From NCBI RefSeq assembly GCF_020216525.1, contig NZ_JAIWOY010000006.1, forward strand, positions 62,001 through 126,000: a DNA stretch of 64,000 bases. Direction: 5' to 3'. Source of the stretch: Nocardioides nematodiphilus. Its GTDB lineage: Bacteria; Actinomycetota; Actinomycetes; Propionibacteriales; Nocardioidaceae. A model generated the notes under the pieces. That model saw only the letters and a program-made list of their open reading frames with translations, was not told where the DNA came from and did not search any database. A program made the position numbers and the translations under genes. Shown one piece after another: positions 47,058-57,930 of this stretch (the first letter of the stretch is position 1; each line of letters begins with the position of its first letter).

Positions 47058-48161
47058 GTGCGTCACATTGCCAAGACCATTGCCGCGATGGGCGCCGTCG
47101 CGCTGATCGCGGCCGGCTGCTCGAGCAAGGCGGACGACAACTCCGCCGACAACGGCTCCGCGGCTGCGCCGACCACCGCTGCTGCTGCCGCCAAGATCAA
47201 GGCGTGCATGGTGCTCGACATCGGCGGCGTCGACGACAAGTCGTTCAACCAGGCGTCCTGGGACGGCCTGCAGGCCGCGGCCAAGACCAACCCGAACATC
47301 ACGCCCGGCTACGTCGCCTCGAACTCGGCCAACGACTACACCCCCAACCTGACGGCACAGACCAACGGCGGCTGCGACACCGTCATCGCCGTCGGCGGTC
47401 TCATGACCGACAACGTCGCCAAGATCGCCAAGGCCAACCCCGACCAGCACTACGCGCAGATCGACAGCTCCTCGTCCGCGCCGAACGTCTACGGCCTGGA
47501 GTTCAACACCGCGCAGGGCGGCTTCCTCGGCGGCTACGTCGCGGCGGCGATGTCCAAGTCCGGCGTCGTCGGCACCTGGGGCGGCCTCAACATCCCGCCG
47601 GTGACGATCTACATGGACGGCTTCTGGGAGGGCGTCCAGTACTTCAACAAGCAGAACAACAAGAGCGTCAAGGTCCTCGGCTGGGACGAGGGCAACCAGA
47701 AGGGCGGCACCTTCTCGCAGTCCTTCACCGACCAGAACAAGGGCAAGGCCCTCACCATGGCGATGGTCCAGCAGGGTGCTGACGTCGTCTTCCCGGTCGC
47801 CGGTGGCGCCGGTCTGGGCGCGGGTGCCGCGGCCGAGGCCTCCAACGGCAAGCTCAACCTGATCTGGGTCGACACCGACGGCTACGAGTCGGCCGCCCAG
47901 TACGGCAAGTACTTCATCACCTCGGTGACCAAGGGCCTCTCGCAGTCCGTCCAGGACTACATGAAGCAGGTCGACCCGGCCAAGAAGAGCTTCCCGTCCG
48001 GCAACTGGATCGGCACCCTGCAGAACGGTGGCACCGGCCTCGCGCCGTTCCACGACTTCGACTCCAAGGTCCCGTCGGACGTCAAGGACGCCCTGTCGAA
48101 GATCACCTCGGACATCGAGTCGGGCGCCATCAAGATCACCTCGCCCAGCCAGCCGAAGTGA
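47058..48161 (+). CDS. BMP-family nucleoside-binding lipoprotein
   Basis: The 367-aa protein has a lipobox IAAGC (C21), an Ala/Thr linker and a PnrA/BmpA basic membrane protein fold (ACMVLDIGGVDDKSFNQASWDGL). Family members bind purine or pyrimidine nucleosides outside the cell. AGGAGGACCT precedes GTG 47058. It is followed by a strong hairpin and then by the ATPase and two permeases, with cdd and deoA after them, so it is the receptor for nucleoside uptake. Confidence 0.92.
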   Translation: MRHIAKTIAAMGAVALIAAGCSSKADDNSADNGSAAAPTTAAAAAKIKACMVLDIGGVDDKSFNQASWDGLQAAAKTNPNITPGYVASNSANDYTPNLTAQTNGGCDTVIAVGGLMTDNVAKIAKANPDQHYAQIDSSSSAPNVYGLEFNTAQGGFLGGYVAAAMSKSGVVGTWGGLNIPPVTIYMDGFWEGVQYFNKQNNKSVKVLGWDEGNQKGGTFSQSFTDQNKGKALTMAMVQQGADVVFPVAGGAGLGAGAAAEASNGKLNLIWVDTDGYESAAQYGKYFITSVTKGLSQSVQDYMKQVDPAKKSFPSGNWIGTLQNGGTGLAPFHDFDSKVPSDVKDALSKITSDIESGAIKITSPSQPK

Positions 48162-48195
48162 TCGCCTCGCTGATCTGATCCACCAGTACGCGTAA

Positions 48196-48231
48196 CGTCG
48201 CGGGGGAGTCCGGATGGGCTCCCCCGCGACG
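48196..48231 (+). terminator. Hairpin after the nucleoside-binding protein gene
   Basis: CGTCGCGGGGGAG (48196-48208) pairs perfectly with CTCCCCCGCGACG (48219-48231) around a 10-nt loop. A TAGGGT sequence at about 48244 downstream could give the ATPase gene its own promoter. Confidence 0.75.
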
Positions 48232-48273
48232 CGTCTCTCCCGACTAGGGTGAGGACCGACCAAGGGAGGTGCG

Positions 48274-49805
<1,532 letters not shown>

Positions 49806-49809
<4 letters not shown>

Positions 49810-51038
49810 GCACGACCGCACCCGTCGCGACGCCCGAGACCCCGGCGCCCGCGCCGGCGAAGAGGCATCGCAGCCAGGCGTGGGACACCGCCCTGGTCAC
49901 CCTGCTCTCCTTCGTCACGGCGCTGGTCATCGGCGCGATCCTGATCGCCATCGCCGACCGGCAGACCCGTGACTCCTTCCAGTACTTCGGGCACTACCCC
50001 GGCGACACCTTCCGGTTCGCCTGGTCGGCGATCTGGCACACGTACCAGGCGCTCTTCTACGGTGCCGTCTACAACCCGAACACCGCCTCCCACGGCACCC
50101 TCGTCGGCTACCTCGGCCCGATCTCGGAGACCCTGACCAACGCCACCCCGCTGATCGCCGGCGGCCTCGCGGTGGGCGTCGCCTTCCGGGCCGGTCTGTT
50201 CAACATCGGCGGCCAGGGCCAGATCATCATCGGCGCCGTCTTCGCCGGCTTCGTCGGGTTCCACTGGCACCTGCCCGCCGGGATCCACCTGGTCGCGGCG
50301 GTCGTCGCGGGACTCATCGGCGGCGCGCTGTGGGGCGGCCTGGCCGGTCTCCTCAAGGCCCGCACCGGAGCACACGAGGTCATCACGACGATCATGCTCA
50401 ACTACGTCGCGATCAACCTCCTCGGCTACCTGCTCTCGGTGCGCGGCTTCCAGGCACCGCCGTACGGCCAGGCGATCGCCAACCCGGTCGACTCGAACGC
50501 GCAGCTGCCGCTGCTCCTCGGCGACAGCATGCGGGTCCACGCCGGCCTGCTGCTCTCGATCGCGGCCGCGGTGGTCGTGTGGTGGCTGCTGACGTACAGC
50601 CGGCTCGGCTTCCGGCTCCGGGCCGTCGGCGCCAACCCCGCCGCCGCCCGTACGGCCGGCATGAGCGTCGAGAACAGCTACGTCGTCGTGATGCTGATCA
50701 GCGGCGCGCTGTGCGGCCTCGCCGGCGTCTCGCAGGTGCTCGGCACCAACCCGGCCATCACCGGCGACATCGACAGCGGGATCGGCTTCGACGCCATCAC
50801 GGTCGCGCTGCTCGGCCGGGCCAACCCGGTCGGCACCGTCTTCGCCGGCCTGCTCTTCGGCGGCCTGCGCGCCGGCAGCCCGCTCATGCAGGCGTACGCG
50901 CCCAACGAGCTGGTCCAGGTCATCCAGGCCCTGATCGTGCTGTTCATCGCCGCGCCCGCGGTGATCCGGGCGATCTTCCGACTCAAGACCTCCGGCACCT
51001 CCGTCGGCGCCGATCTCGCGAAGGGGTGGAACGGATGA
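49806..51038 (+). CDS. Nucleoside ABC permease, first subunit
   Basis: The 410-aa BPD_transp_2 permease has multiple membrane segments and family landmarks LFNIGGQGQIIIGAVFAG and GLLKARTGAHEVITTIMLNYVA, typical of YufP-like nucleoside permeases. An additional loop of about 40 residues follows the first membrane segment. GTG 49806 overlaps the ATPase stop (GTGA). It pairs with the permease at 51035. Confidence 0.92.
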
Positions 51039-52312
51039 GCACCACGGCTCCCGTCGAGGACCTGACCGTCGACCACGAGGTCGTCGACACCACGCTCAGC
51101 TCGCGCTCGCGCATCCTGCGCGCGATCGCGTACGCCGTACTCGGCCTGATCTCGCTCGTCTGGCTCGGCACGGCCGTCGACGGCGGCACCGCCCACCTGG
51201 TCTTCGACGGCCACACCGTCGGGCTGCCGGCGAAGGCCACCGTCATCGTCGTCGGGATCGTCATCCTGGCGATCGCGGCCTGGCAGGGTGTGCGCGGCTT
51301 CGGCCGCCGGGCGACGCCGTGGGCCGCGGGCATCGCGTTCCTGCTCTTCATGGTGGCGTTCTTCTCCTGGGTCTCGACTCAGGGCACGAACCCCGCCATC
51401 GACGTCGTCGGCCTCCTGCAGAACTCGATCGCGCTTTCGGTGCCGCTGATCCTGGGCGCCCTCGCCGGCGTGATGTGCGAGCGCTCCGGCGTCATCAACG
51501 TCGCCATCGAGGGCCAGATGCTCGCCGGCGCCTGGGCCGCGGCCCTGGTCGGCTCCGTCGCGGTCACCTGGGTCGGCCTCTTCGGCGCGCTCGCGGCCGG
51601 GGCTTTCATGGGTGTCCTGCTGGCGCTCTTCTCGATCCGCTACCTGGTCAACCAGGTCGTCCTCGGTGTCGTGCTCAACGTGCTGGCCGCCGGCCTGACC
51701 GGCTTCCTCTTCGACGCGTTCATGGCCAACGACTCCGAGAAGTTCAACCAGCCCGGCGTGCTGGGCGAGATCGACATCCCGCTGCTGCACTCGATCCCGA
51801 TCATCGGGCCGCTGTTCTTCGAGGCCAACATCGTGGTGTACCTGACGTACATCCTGATCTTCGGTGTCGACGTCGCGCTCTTCCGTACCCGTTGGGGCCT
51901 GCGCACCCGCGCGATCGGCGAGCATCCCAAGGCGGCCGACACGGTCGGCATCAAGGTGCTCGCGCTGCGTTACCGCAACGTGCTGATCGGCTCGGCGATC
52001 GCCGGCCTCGGCGGTGCCTACTTCACGATCGGCTCGGTCGGCGGCTTCGCCAAGGGCATCACCTCGGGCAACGGCTTCATCGCGCTCGCCGCGGTGATCT
52101 TCGGCCGCTGGTCCCCGCGGGGCGCGACGGCCGCGGCGCTGCTGTTCGGCTTCGCGATCGCGCTGCAGAACAACCTGTCGATCAACACCCACGCGATCCC
52201 GTCGTACCTGCTGGCGATGCTGCCCTACGTCGCGACGATCATCGCGGTGGCCGGTCTGGTCGGGAAGGTCCGCGCGCCCGCCGCCGACGGAGAGCCCTAT
52301 GTCAAGCAGTGA
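51035..52312 (+). CDS. Nucleoside ABC permease, second subunit
   Basis: The 425-aa permease is of the YufQ type, with landmarks ERSGVINVAIEGQMLAGAW and RTRWGLRTRAIGEHPKAADTVGI. An extra N-terminal membrane part of about 100 residues precedes the core. ATG 51035 overlaps the upstream stop (ATGA), which excludes the longer frame inside the upstream gene. Its own end overlaps cdd by 14 bp, linking nucleoside import with cytidine deamination. Confidence 0.92.
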   Translation: MSTTAPVEDLTVDHEVVDTTLSSRSRILRAIAYAVLGLISLVWLGTAVDGGTAHLVFDGHTVGLPAKATVIVVGIVILAIAAWQGVRGFGRRATPWAAGIAFLLFMVAFFSWVSTQGTNPAIDVVGLLQNSIALSVPLILGALAGVMCERSGVINVAIEGQMLAGAWAAALVGSVAVTWVGLFGALAAGAFMGVLLALFSIRYLVNQVVLGVVLNVLAAGLTGFLFDAFMANDSEKFNQPGVLGEIDIPLLHSIPIIGPLFFEANIVVYLTYILIFGVDVALFRTRWGLRTRAIGEHPKAADTVGIKVLALRYRNVLIGSAIAGLGGAYFTIGSVGGFAKGITSGNGFIALAAVIFGRWSPRGATAAALLFGFAIALQNNLSINTHAIPSYLLAMLPYVATIIAVAGLVGKVRAPAADGEPYVKQ

Positions 52313-52733
52313 CGCGGAGCCGGAGGCTGGCATCGTCGACGTCTGGGCGGGCCTGCGGGCCGCAGCGGTCGCGGCGGCGCAGCAGGCGTACGCCCCGTAC
52401 TCCGGCTTCTCGGTCGGCGCCGCGGCGCTGGTCGACGATGGTCGGATCGTGCGCGGGTGCAACGTCGAGAACGCCGCGTACGGCGTCACGCTGTGTGCCG
52501 AGTGCGGGCTCGTCTCGCAGCTCCACCTGAGCGGCGGGGGCAGGCTGACGCACTTCCTGTGCGTCGGCGCCTCGCTTCAGGAGGAGCCCGACCTGATCAT
52601 GCCGTGCGGTCGCTGCCGCCAGCTGCTGTGGGAGAACGGCGGCGCCGGGCTCGTGGTCCTCACCCCGTCGGGGGAGCGGACCATGGCCGACGTGCTGCCC
52701 GATGCCTTCGGACCAGAGAACCTGAAGAAGTGA
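52299..52733 (+). CDS. cdd: Cytidine deaminase
   Basis: The 144-aa protein has the zinc and catalytic motifs of cytidine deaminase: C66-A-E68 in GVTLCAECG, and C103 and C106 in PCGRC. The substrate-binding FSVGAA and CNVENAAYG are also present. It converts cytidine and deoxycytidine to uridine and deoxyuridine. The start overlaps the permease gene by 14 bp, which suggests coupled translation. The next gene, deoA, follows after 9 bp. Confidence 0.95.
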   Translation: MSSSDAEPEAGIVDVWAGLRAAAVAAAQQAYAPYSGFSVGAAALVDDGRIVRGCNVENAAYGVTLCAECGLVSQLHLSGGGRLTHFLCVGASLQEEPDLIMPCGRCRQLLWENGGAGLVVLTPSGERTMADVLPDAFGPENLKK

Positions 52734-52742
52734 GGACCTGAG

Positions 52743-54035
52743 ATGAGCAACGCCGGTCATGACGTCATCGAGGTGATCCACACCAAGCGCGACGGTGGGG
52801 AGCTGAGTGACAGCCAGATCGACTGGGTGATCGCCGCCTACACCGACGGCCGCGTCGCCGACGAGCAGATGGCCGCGCTCAACATGGCGATCCTGCTGCG
52901 CGGGATGAACCGTCGCGAGATCGCGCACTGGACCGCCGCGATGATCGCCTCCGGCGAGCGGATGTCGTTCGACGCGCTGTCGCGCCCGACCGCGGACAAG
53001 CACTCGACCGGGGGAGTGGGCGACAAGATCACCCTGCCCCTGGCGCCCCTCGTCGCCGCGTGCGGCGTCGCGGTGCCGCAGCTCTCGGGCCGCGGACTGG
53101 GCCACACGGGCGGGACGCTGGACAAGCTCGAGGCGATCCCCGGCTGGCGGGCCTCGATCTCCAACGAGGAGATGTTCGCCCAGCTCGAGTCGGTCGGCGC
53201 GGTCATCTGCGCGGCCGGGGCCGGGCTCGCTCCGGCCGACAAGAAGCTCTACGCGCTGCGCGACGTCACCGGCACCGTCGAGTCGATCCCGCTCATCGCC
53301 TCGTCGATCATGTCCAAGAAGATCGCCGAGGGGACCGGTGCGCTGGTCCTCGACGTGAAGGTCGGCTCCGGTGCCTTCATGAAGAACCTCGACGATGCCC
53401 GCGAGCTCGCCCGGACGATGGTCGACCTCGGCCTCGACGCCGGGGTGCACACGGTCGCGCTGCTCACCGACATGGCGACGCCGCTCGGCCTGACCGCCGG
53501 CAACGCGCTCGAGGTGGCGGAGTCGGTCGAGGTGCTCGCCGGCGGTGGTCCGGCTGACGTGGTCGAGCTGACGGTTGCGCTCGCCCGAGAGATGCTGCTC
53601 GGCGCCGGCGTACGTGACCTCGACCCGGCCGACGTGCTCGCCTCGGGCCGTGCGATGGACGCCTGGAACGCGATGATCGCCGCCCAGGGTGGCGACCCCT
53701 CGGCGGCGCTGCCGGTGGCCCGCGAGCAACACGTCGTGACGGCGCCGTCCTCAGGTGTGCTGACCCGCCTCGACGCGCTCTCGGTCGGGCTGGCCGCCTG
53801 GCGCCTCGGTGCCGGTCGCGAGCGCAAGGAGGACCCGGTGCAGCTGGGCGCGGGCGTCGTGTGGCACGCGCGCCCCGGCGATCCCGTACGGGCCGGCGAG
53901 CCGCTCTTCACGCTGCACACCGACACGCCCGAGCGTTTCGATCGGGCCCTGGCGGCGCTCGAGGGCGGCTGGGACGTCGCGCCCGAGGGCACCTCGTACG
54001 AGCCCTCGCCGCTCATCCTCGACCGGATCAGCTGA
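52743..54035 (+). CDS. deoA: Thymidine phosphorylase
   Basis: The 430-aa protein matches pyrimidine-nucleoside phosphorylases. KHSTGGVGDKITLPLAPLVA is the phosphate-binding signature, and SGRGLGHTGGTLDKLEAIPG the pyrimidine site. It splits thymidine or deoxyuridine into base and 2-deoxyribose 1-phosphate. It is the last gene of the import-salvage operon. A hairpin and then an unusual palindromic array follow the stop codon. Confidence 0.95.
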   Translation: MSNAGHDVIEVIHTKRDGGELSDSQIDWVIAAYTDGRVADEQMAALNMAILLRGMNRREIAHWTAAMIASGERMSFDALSRPTADKHSTGGVGDKITLPLAPLVAACGVAVPQLSGRGLGHTGGTLDKLEAIPGWRASISNEEMFAQLESVGAVICAAGAGLAPADKKLYALRDVTGTVESIPLIASSIMSKKIAEGTGALVLDVKVGSGAFMKNLDDARELARTMVDLGLDAGVHTVALLTDMATPLGLTAGNALEVAESVEVLAGGGPADVVELTVALAREMLLGAGVRDLDPADVLASGRAMDAWNAMIAAQGGDPSAALPVAREQHVVTAPSSGVLTRLDALSVGLAAWRLGAGRERKEDPVQLGAGVVWHARPGDPVRAGEPLFTLHTDTPERFDRALAALEGGWDVAPEGTSYEPSPLILDRIS

Positions 54036-54040
54036 GAATG

Positions 54041-54064
54041 CCGCCGGCCGCTCGTCGCCGGCGG
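54041..54064 (+). terminator. Hairpin after deoA
   Basis: CCGCCGGC (54041-54048) pairs with GCCGGCGG (54057-54064) around an 8-nt loop. It begins 5 bases after the deoA stop. Confidence 0.6.
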
Positions 54065-54077
54065 ATGCGCCGCGGCG

Positions 54078-54195
54078 CTATATAGATGAGCACGTTCGCG
54101 CGGCGTCGCGATGTGCTCGTCTTTATAGGGGCCTATAAAGACGAGCACGTTCGTCTATACGGATGAGCACGTGGTCTATGTGCTCATCCGTATAG
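54078..54195. repeat. Five-copy palindromic array of a 16-bp motif
   Basis: The motif CTATANNGAYGAGCAC occurs five times in alternating directions: forward 54078-54093, reverse 54113-54128, forward 54133-54148, forward 54155-54170 and reverse 54180-54195. Copies 2 and 3 extend to 17-bp arms around a GG centre, nearly a 36-bp palindrome. Copies 4 and 5 form perfect 16-bp arms around a 9-nt loop. The sequence is AT-richer than its surroundings and lies between convergent deoA and the MaoC gene. No protein is supported here. Confidence 0.9.
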
Positions 54196-54237
54196 CGGCG
54201 CGCGAGCCGCCGTAGCGGTCGCGGTCGCGCCTGCGGC

Positions 54238-54693
54238 TCACTCGGAGAGGAGCAGCACCAGCGTCTCAGCGACGCAGGCCGGCTTGGCCTCGCCCTCGAT
54301 CTCGACCGTGTACGAGATCGTGACCTGCAGGCCGGCCGGGATGGTCGCGACGTCGGAGAACACCGCCGAGCCACGGATCCGCCTGCCCACGAGCAGGGGG
54401 TTCGGGAAACGGACCTTGTTCAGCCCGTAGTTGAGCTTCGCGCCCGGCGTCTCGAGGGAGAAGATCTGCGAGCCGAGCCACGGCACTAGCGAGAGCGTCA
54501 GGTAGCCGTGCGCGATGGTGCCGCCGAACGGTCCGCTCTTCGCGCGATCCACGTCCACGTGGATCCACTGGTGGTCACCGGTCGCGTCGGCGAAGGCGTC
54601 CACGCGGTCCTGGGTGATCTCGACCCAGTCGGTGCTGCCGAGCGGCTCGCCCTCGGCGGCCGCGATCTCGTCGAACGTGGTGAAGGTGCGCAT
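54238..54693 (-). CDS. MaoC-family (R)-specific enoyl-CoA hydratase
   Basis: The 151-aa protein has the hot-dog fold hydratase-2 motif [15 protein letters not shown], with catalytic D40 and H45, and [13 protein letters not shown]. It hydrates or dehydrates acyl-CoA or a related thioester in fatty-acid or polyketide metabolism. AGGGGG lies 7 bases before ATG 54693; ATG 54699 is another candidate. It is divergent from add with only 42 bp between starts. It has no obvious link to the nucleoside genes. Confidence 0.88.
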   Translation of the reverse strand: MRTFTTFDEIAAAEGEPLGSTDWVEITQDRVDAFADATGDHQWIHVDVDRAKSGPFGGTIAHGYLTLSLVPWLGSQIFSLETPGAKLNYGLNKVRFPNPLLVGRRIRGSAVFSDVATIPAGLQVTISYTVEIEGEAKPACVAETLVLLLSE

Positions 54694-54735
54694 GTCCATG
54701 CCCCCTGGGTGGAACGTCCTGCTTGGATGGGTCCC

Positions 54736-55803
54736 ATGCAACCTACCGGTGAGCAGATCCTCCAGGCACCGAAGGTGCTCCTCCACGACCACCTCGACGG
54801 CGGCCTGCGTCCCGCGACGATCATCGAGCTCGCAGCCGGCATCGGCCATGCGCTGCCAGCGACGACACCCGAGACCCTGGCGGACTGGTTCGCGGAGAGC
54901 GCCGACTCCGGATCGCTCGAGCGCTACCTCGAGACCTTCGCTCACACCGTCGCCGTGATGCAGACCGCCGATGCCATCACGCGGGTCGCGCGGGAGGCGG
55001 TGGAGGACCTCGCGGCCGACGGCGTCGTGTACGCCGAGATCCGCTACGCCCCCGAGCTGCACGTCGACGGCGGACTCGAGCTGGAGGAGGTCGTCGCGGC
55101 GGTGCAGCGCGGCTTCGACGAGGGCATGGCCGCCGCCGACGGCACGATCGTCGTACGCCAGCTGCTGACCGCGATGCGTCAGGCCGCGCGTGCCTCCGAG
55201 ATCGCCAAACTCGCCATCGAGTGGCGCGAGCGCGGCGCGGCCGGCTTCGACATCGCCGGGCCCGAGGCGGGCTTCCCGCCCACCCGCTTCCTAGCCGCCT
55301 TCGAGCTGCTGGCCGCCGAGAACGTGCGCTACACGATCCACGCCGGCGAGGGCTTCGGGCTGCCCTCGATCTGGGAGGCCGTGCACCCGTGCGGCGCCGA
55401 CCGGCTCGGCCACGGCGTCCGGATCGCCGAGGACATCACCGTGGGGGCCGACGGCACCGCCGCCCTCGGCAAGCTGGCGGCGTACGTCCGCGATCGGCGC
55501 ATCCCGCTCGAGATCTGCCCGCGCTCCAACGTCCAGACCGGCGCCGCGGCCTCGATCGCCGAGCACCCGATCGGGCTGCTCGCCGACCTCGGCTTCCGGG
55601 TCACGGTCAACACCGACAACCGGCTGATGTCACGCACCTCGATGAGCATCGAGATGCAGGGCCTCGTCGACGAGCTCGGCTGGGACCTGGCCCAGCTGGA
55701 GAAGGTCACCGTCAACGCGATGAAGTCAGCGTTCCTGCATTACGACGAGCGGGTCGACCTCATCCACCGGATCAAGGAGCGGTACGCCGCCCTGCGCGGG
55801 TGA
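54736..55803 (+). CDS. add: Adenosine deaminase
   Basis: The 355-aa protein has the metal-dependent amidohydrolase pattern of adenosine deaminase: H17 and H19 in [19 protein letters not shown] with the next His and catalytic Glu, HGVRIAED, and the late Asp in NTDNRLMS. It deaminates adenosine and deoxyadenosine to inosine forms, matching the nucleoside import operon nearby. ATG 54736 is chosen because homology begins soon after; ATG 54727 is in frame just upstream. A tandem repeat follows its stop codon. Confidence 0.93.
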   Translation: MQPTGEQILQAPKVLLHDHLDGGLRPATIIELAAGIGHALPATTPETLADWFAESADSGSLERYLETFAHTVAVMQTADAITRVAREAVEDLAADGVVYAEIRYAPELHVDGGLELEEVVAAVQRGFDEGMAAADGTIVVRQLLTAMRQAARASEIAKLAIEWRERGAAGFDIAGPEAGFPPTRFLAAFELLAAENVRYTIHAGEGFGLPSIWEAVHPCGADRLGHGVRIAEDITVGADGTAALGKLAAYVRDRRIPLEICPRSNVQTGAAASIAEHPIGLLADLGFRVTVNTDNRLMSRTSMSIEMQGLVDELGWDLAQLEKVTVNAMKSAFLHYDERVDLIHRIKERYAALRG

Positions 55804-55808
55804 CGCAG

Positions 55809-55888
55809 GGCCGAGTCGGCGGTGCGGGAGGGCCGAGTCAGCGGTGCGGGAGGGCCGAGTCAGCGGTGCGGGAGGGCCGAGTCAGCCG
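55809..55888. repeat. 22-bp tandem repeat between add and the VOC gene
   Basis: A 22-bp unit beginning GGCCGAGTCAGCGG is present in three full copies (55809-55830, 55831-55852 and 55853-55874) plus about 12 bp of a fourth. The first copy has one base change. The partial copy contains the stop codon (TCA on the plus strand at 55882-55884) of the convergent VOC gene. Confidence 0.9.
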
Positions 55889-56787
55889 CGGAAGGCGGCC
55901 TCGAGCGCGGCGATGTCCATCTTCCGCATCTGGAGGAAGGCCGCGACGACACGCTGGACCTGCTCGGGGGTGCCCTCGGACAGGTAGCGCTCGAAGCCGG
56001 CGGGGACGATCTGCCAGGAGACCCCGAAGCGGTCCTTGCACCACCCGCACTGCTCCGACTCCGGGATCGAGGACAGGGCCGCCCAGTAGCGGTCGAGCTC
56101 GGCCTGGTCGGCGCAGCTGACCACGAACGACACCGCTTCGTTGAAGCCGAAGCCGTGGCCGCCGTCGGAGCTGTCCATCGCGGTCAGCCAGGTGTCGCCG
56201 AGACGGAAGTCGCTGAACATCACGGTGCCGGCCTGCTCGGCGCCGGAGTCCTCGGGCCAGCGCACCAGGTTGCCGGGCTCAGCGTCGGGGAACAGGCCGG
56301 TGTAGAGCGCGCGGGCGGCCTCGGCCTTGCCCGCGGCGTCGCCGACGAAGAGCATCGAGGGCAGGATCGGCGGGCGCGGCTCGCCCTCCGGGTCGGTGAG
56401 CATGATCTGCCAGGACACGCCGAAGCGGTCCTGGACCCACCCGTAGCGTGGGGAGAACGGGTACTCGCCGAGCTCCATCAGCACGTGCCCACCCTCACGC
56501 AGCGCGGCCCAGAGCCGGTCGACCTCGGCCCGCGCGTCCGCGACCCGCGACGGATCGACGTTGACCAGGAACGAGATCGACGGGTTGATCGTGAACTGCG
56601 GCCCGGCGCTGATCGCCATGAAGTCCTGACCCCACAGCCGGAACGACACCATCTCGGTGTCGCCGCTCGGCGTGTCCTTGAGCACGCCGCTGCTGGTGAT
56701 CTCGGAGTCCGGGAAGAGGCCGGTGTAGAACGTGGCGGCCTCGAGGGCCTGCGTGTCGAACCAGAGGTGCGGGGTGATCGTGGACAT
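55882..56787 (-). CDS. VOC-family protein with two PhnB-like domains
   Basis: The 301-aa protein has two tandem vicinal-oxygen-chelate domains of the PhnB / 3-demethylubiquinone-methyltransferase-like type. Domain 1 starts at PHLWFDTQALEAATFYTGLF; domain 2 starts at PSMLFVGDAAGKAEAARALY. Both contain DRFGVSWQI near their ends. The function of this group is not defined; some members bind metals or small metabolites. ATG 56787 is chosen, with ATG 56799 as an alternative. The stop lies inside the 22-bp repeat. Confidence 0.85.
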   Translation of the reverse strand: MSTITPHLWFDTQALEAATFYTGLFPDSEITSSGVLKDTPSGDTEMVSFRLWGQDFMAISAGPQFTINPSISFLVNVDPSRVADARAEVDRLWAALREGGHVLMELGEYPFSPRYGWVQDRFGVSWQIMLTDPEGEPRPPILPSMLFVGDAAGKAEAARALYTGLFPDAEPGNLVRWPEDSGAEQAGTVMFSDFRLGDTWLTAMDSSDGGHGFGFNEAVSFVVSCADQAELDRYWAALSSIPESEQCGWCKDRFGVSWQIVPAGFERYLSEGTPEQVQRVVAAFLQMRKMDIAALEAAFRG

Positions 56788-56806
56788 GCGATCCAGCATG
56801 CTCCGA

Positions 56807-57925
56807 TCAGGCTCGCGGCACCACCGTCGACCAGACCTGCGGCCAGCCACCGAGCCCGAGCGTGCGGGAGGTGAACTGCTCGCGGGTGACGATCCGGACG
56901 GACCCGTCGGCCGGGTCGAAGACCTGGAGCGCGGCCCCGTCCTCGCCGCCGACCCCCAGCACGAGCGTGACGTGGCGCGGCAGCGTCCGGGTGCCGACGT
57001 AGAGCCCGCTGAACAGGCCCCGCGACGCGGCGCGGTGCAGCCGGTCGTACGCGCGCCCCGGGCACAGGCCCGCGACGCCCCACGGCGACAGCGCGTAGCG
57101 GACGCCCTCGATCTCGTGCAGCTGGTGAGCCACCGACCAGAACGCGGTGCCGAGCCGCCGCGGCCAGCCGCGGAAGGTGCGGTGCGTCGCCTGCACCACC
57201 TCAGCGAAGCGCGGCCGGATCTCCTCGGCCCATGCGGGGTCGCGCAGCATCCGTGCGACCACCACCGACGTGGCGCCGCAGGAGACGTTGTCGGGCTGCC
57301 GCAGCCCACGCGGCAGGGTCACGGTCCGTGCCCGCAGGCGGGCACGCAGCTCGCCGTACGCCTGCTCGGAGGAGACAGCTCGGCAGCCCTTCGCCACCGC
57401 GTCGTCGACCACCCGGCGCTGCCCGCGCATCAGGGCCAACCCCCGTCGCACCAGCACCACCGGCGGCTTGCGTCGCTCCCGCAGGTCACGGACGAGCCGA
57501 CGCCAGAAGGTCACGATCGGGCGCTGCGTGATGCAGTACGCCGCCAGCAGGTCGCCGGCCCGCGAGCAGTCGGCGACGATCTCCTGGGCGAAGATCCCCT
57601 CGGCCACGAACATGTCGTGCTCATCGAGGGCCATCGTCTTGGAGCCCACCCGGCCGTCGGCGGAGATCTGGTAGATCGGCACCTCGGTCGTGCCGGCCTC
57701 GCAGAGCTCGCGGATCGCGGCGAGCGCGTCCTCGCGCAGCCAGGAGTCCGGGTCGTCCCAGTCGACGATGCCCGCGTTGGGGCCGCTTGCGATGCGTGGC
57801 AGCGACGGGTCGCTGCCGTTCTTGTAGAAGTCGTCGAGGTTGAGCACCGGCAGGCCGAGACGGTGGCTCAGCCGGGACTTGCCGGAGCCGGACGGGCCGG
57901 CGACGACGATGACGCGTGCGGGCAC
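56807..57925 (-). CDS. Uridine-kinase-like NTPase fused to a possible C39-like cysteine peptidase domain
   Basis: The 372-aa protein has two parts. Residues 1-200 resemble uridine kinase, with P-loop GPSGSGKS (10-17), the DDFY motif (31-34) and VDWDDPDSW. Residues about 205-372 look like a papain-like C39-type domain: Q210 lies six residues before C216 in QPDNVSCGATS, H318 is in RHVTLVLG and D337 in VFDPADG. The GTG start at 57925 is 5 bases after the deoC stop. The N-terminal domain fits nucleoside salvage; the C-terminal function is unknown and inferred only from motifs. Confidence 0.7.
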   Translation of the reverse strand: MPARVIVVAGPSGSGKSRLSHRLGLPVLNLDDFYKNGSDPSLPRIASGPNAGIVDWDDPDSWLREDALAAIRELCEAGTTEVPIYQISADGRVGSKTMALDEHDMFVAEGIFAQEIVADCSRAGDLLAAYCITQRPIVTFWRRLVRDLRERRKPPVVLVRRGLALMRGQRRVVDDAVAKGCRAVSSEQAYGELRARLRARTVTLPRGLRQPDNVSCGATSVVVARMLRDPAWAEEIRPRFAEVVQATHRTFRGWPRRLGTAFWSVAHQLHEIEGVRYALSPWGVAGLCPGRAYDRLHRAASRGLFSGLYVGTRTLPRHVTLVLGVGGEDGAALQVFDPADGSVRIVTREQFTSRTLGLGGWPQVWSTVVPRA

Positions 57926-57930
57926 CTGCG

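Noticed and set aside
54078..54195. Possible insertion-sequence ends
   Set aside because: No transposase or clear target duplication accompanies the inverted copies, so a mobile-element call is not supported beyond a repeat.
55809..55888. Possible CRISPR array
   Set aside because: The 22-bp units are directly adjacent without spacers and no cas gene is near, so it is a simple tandem repeat.
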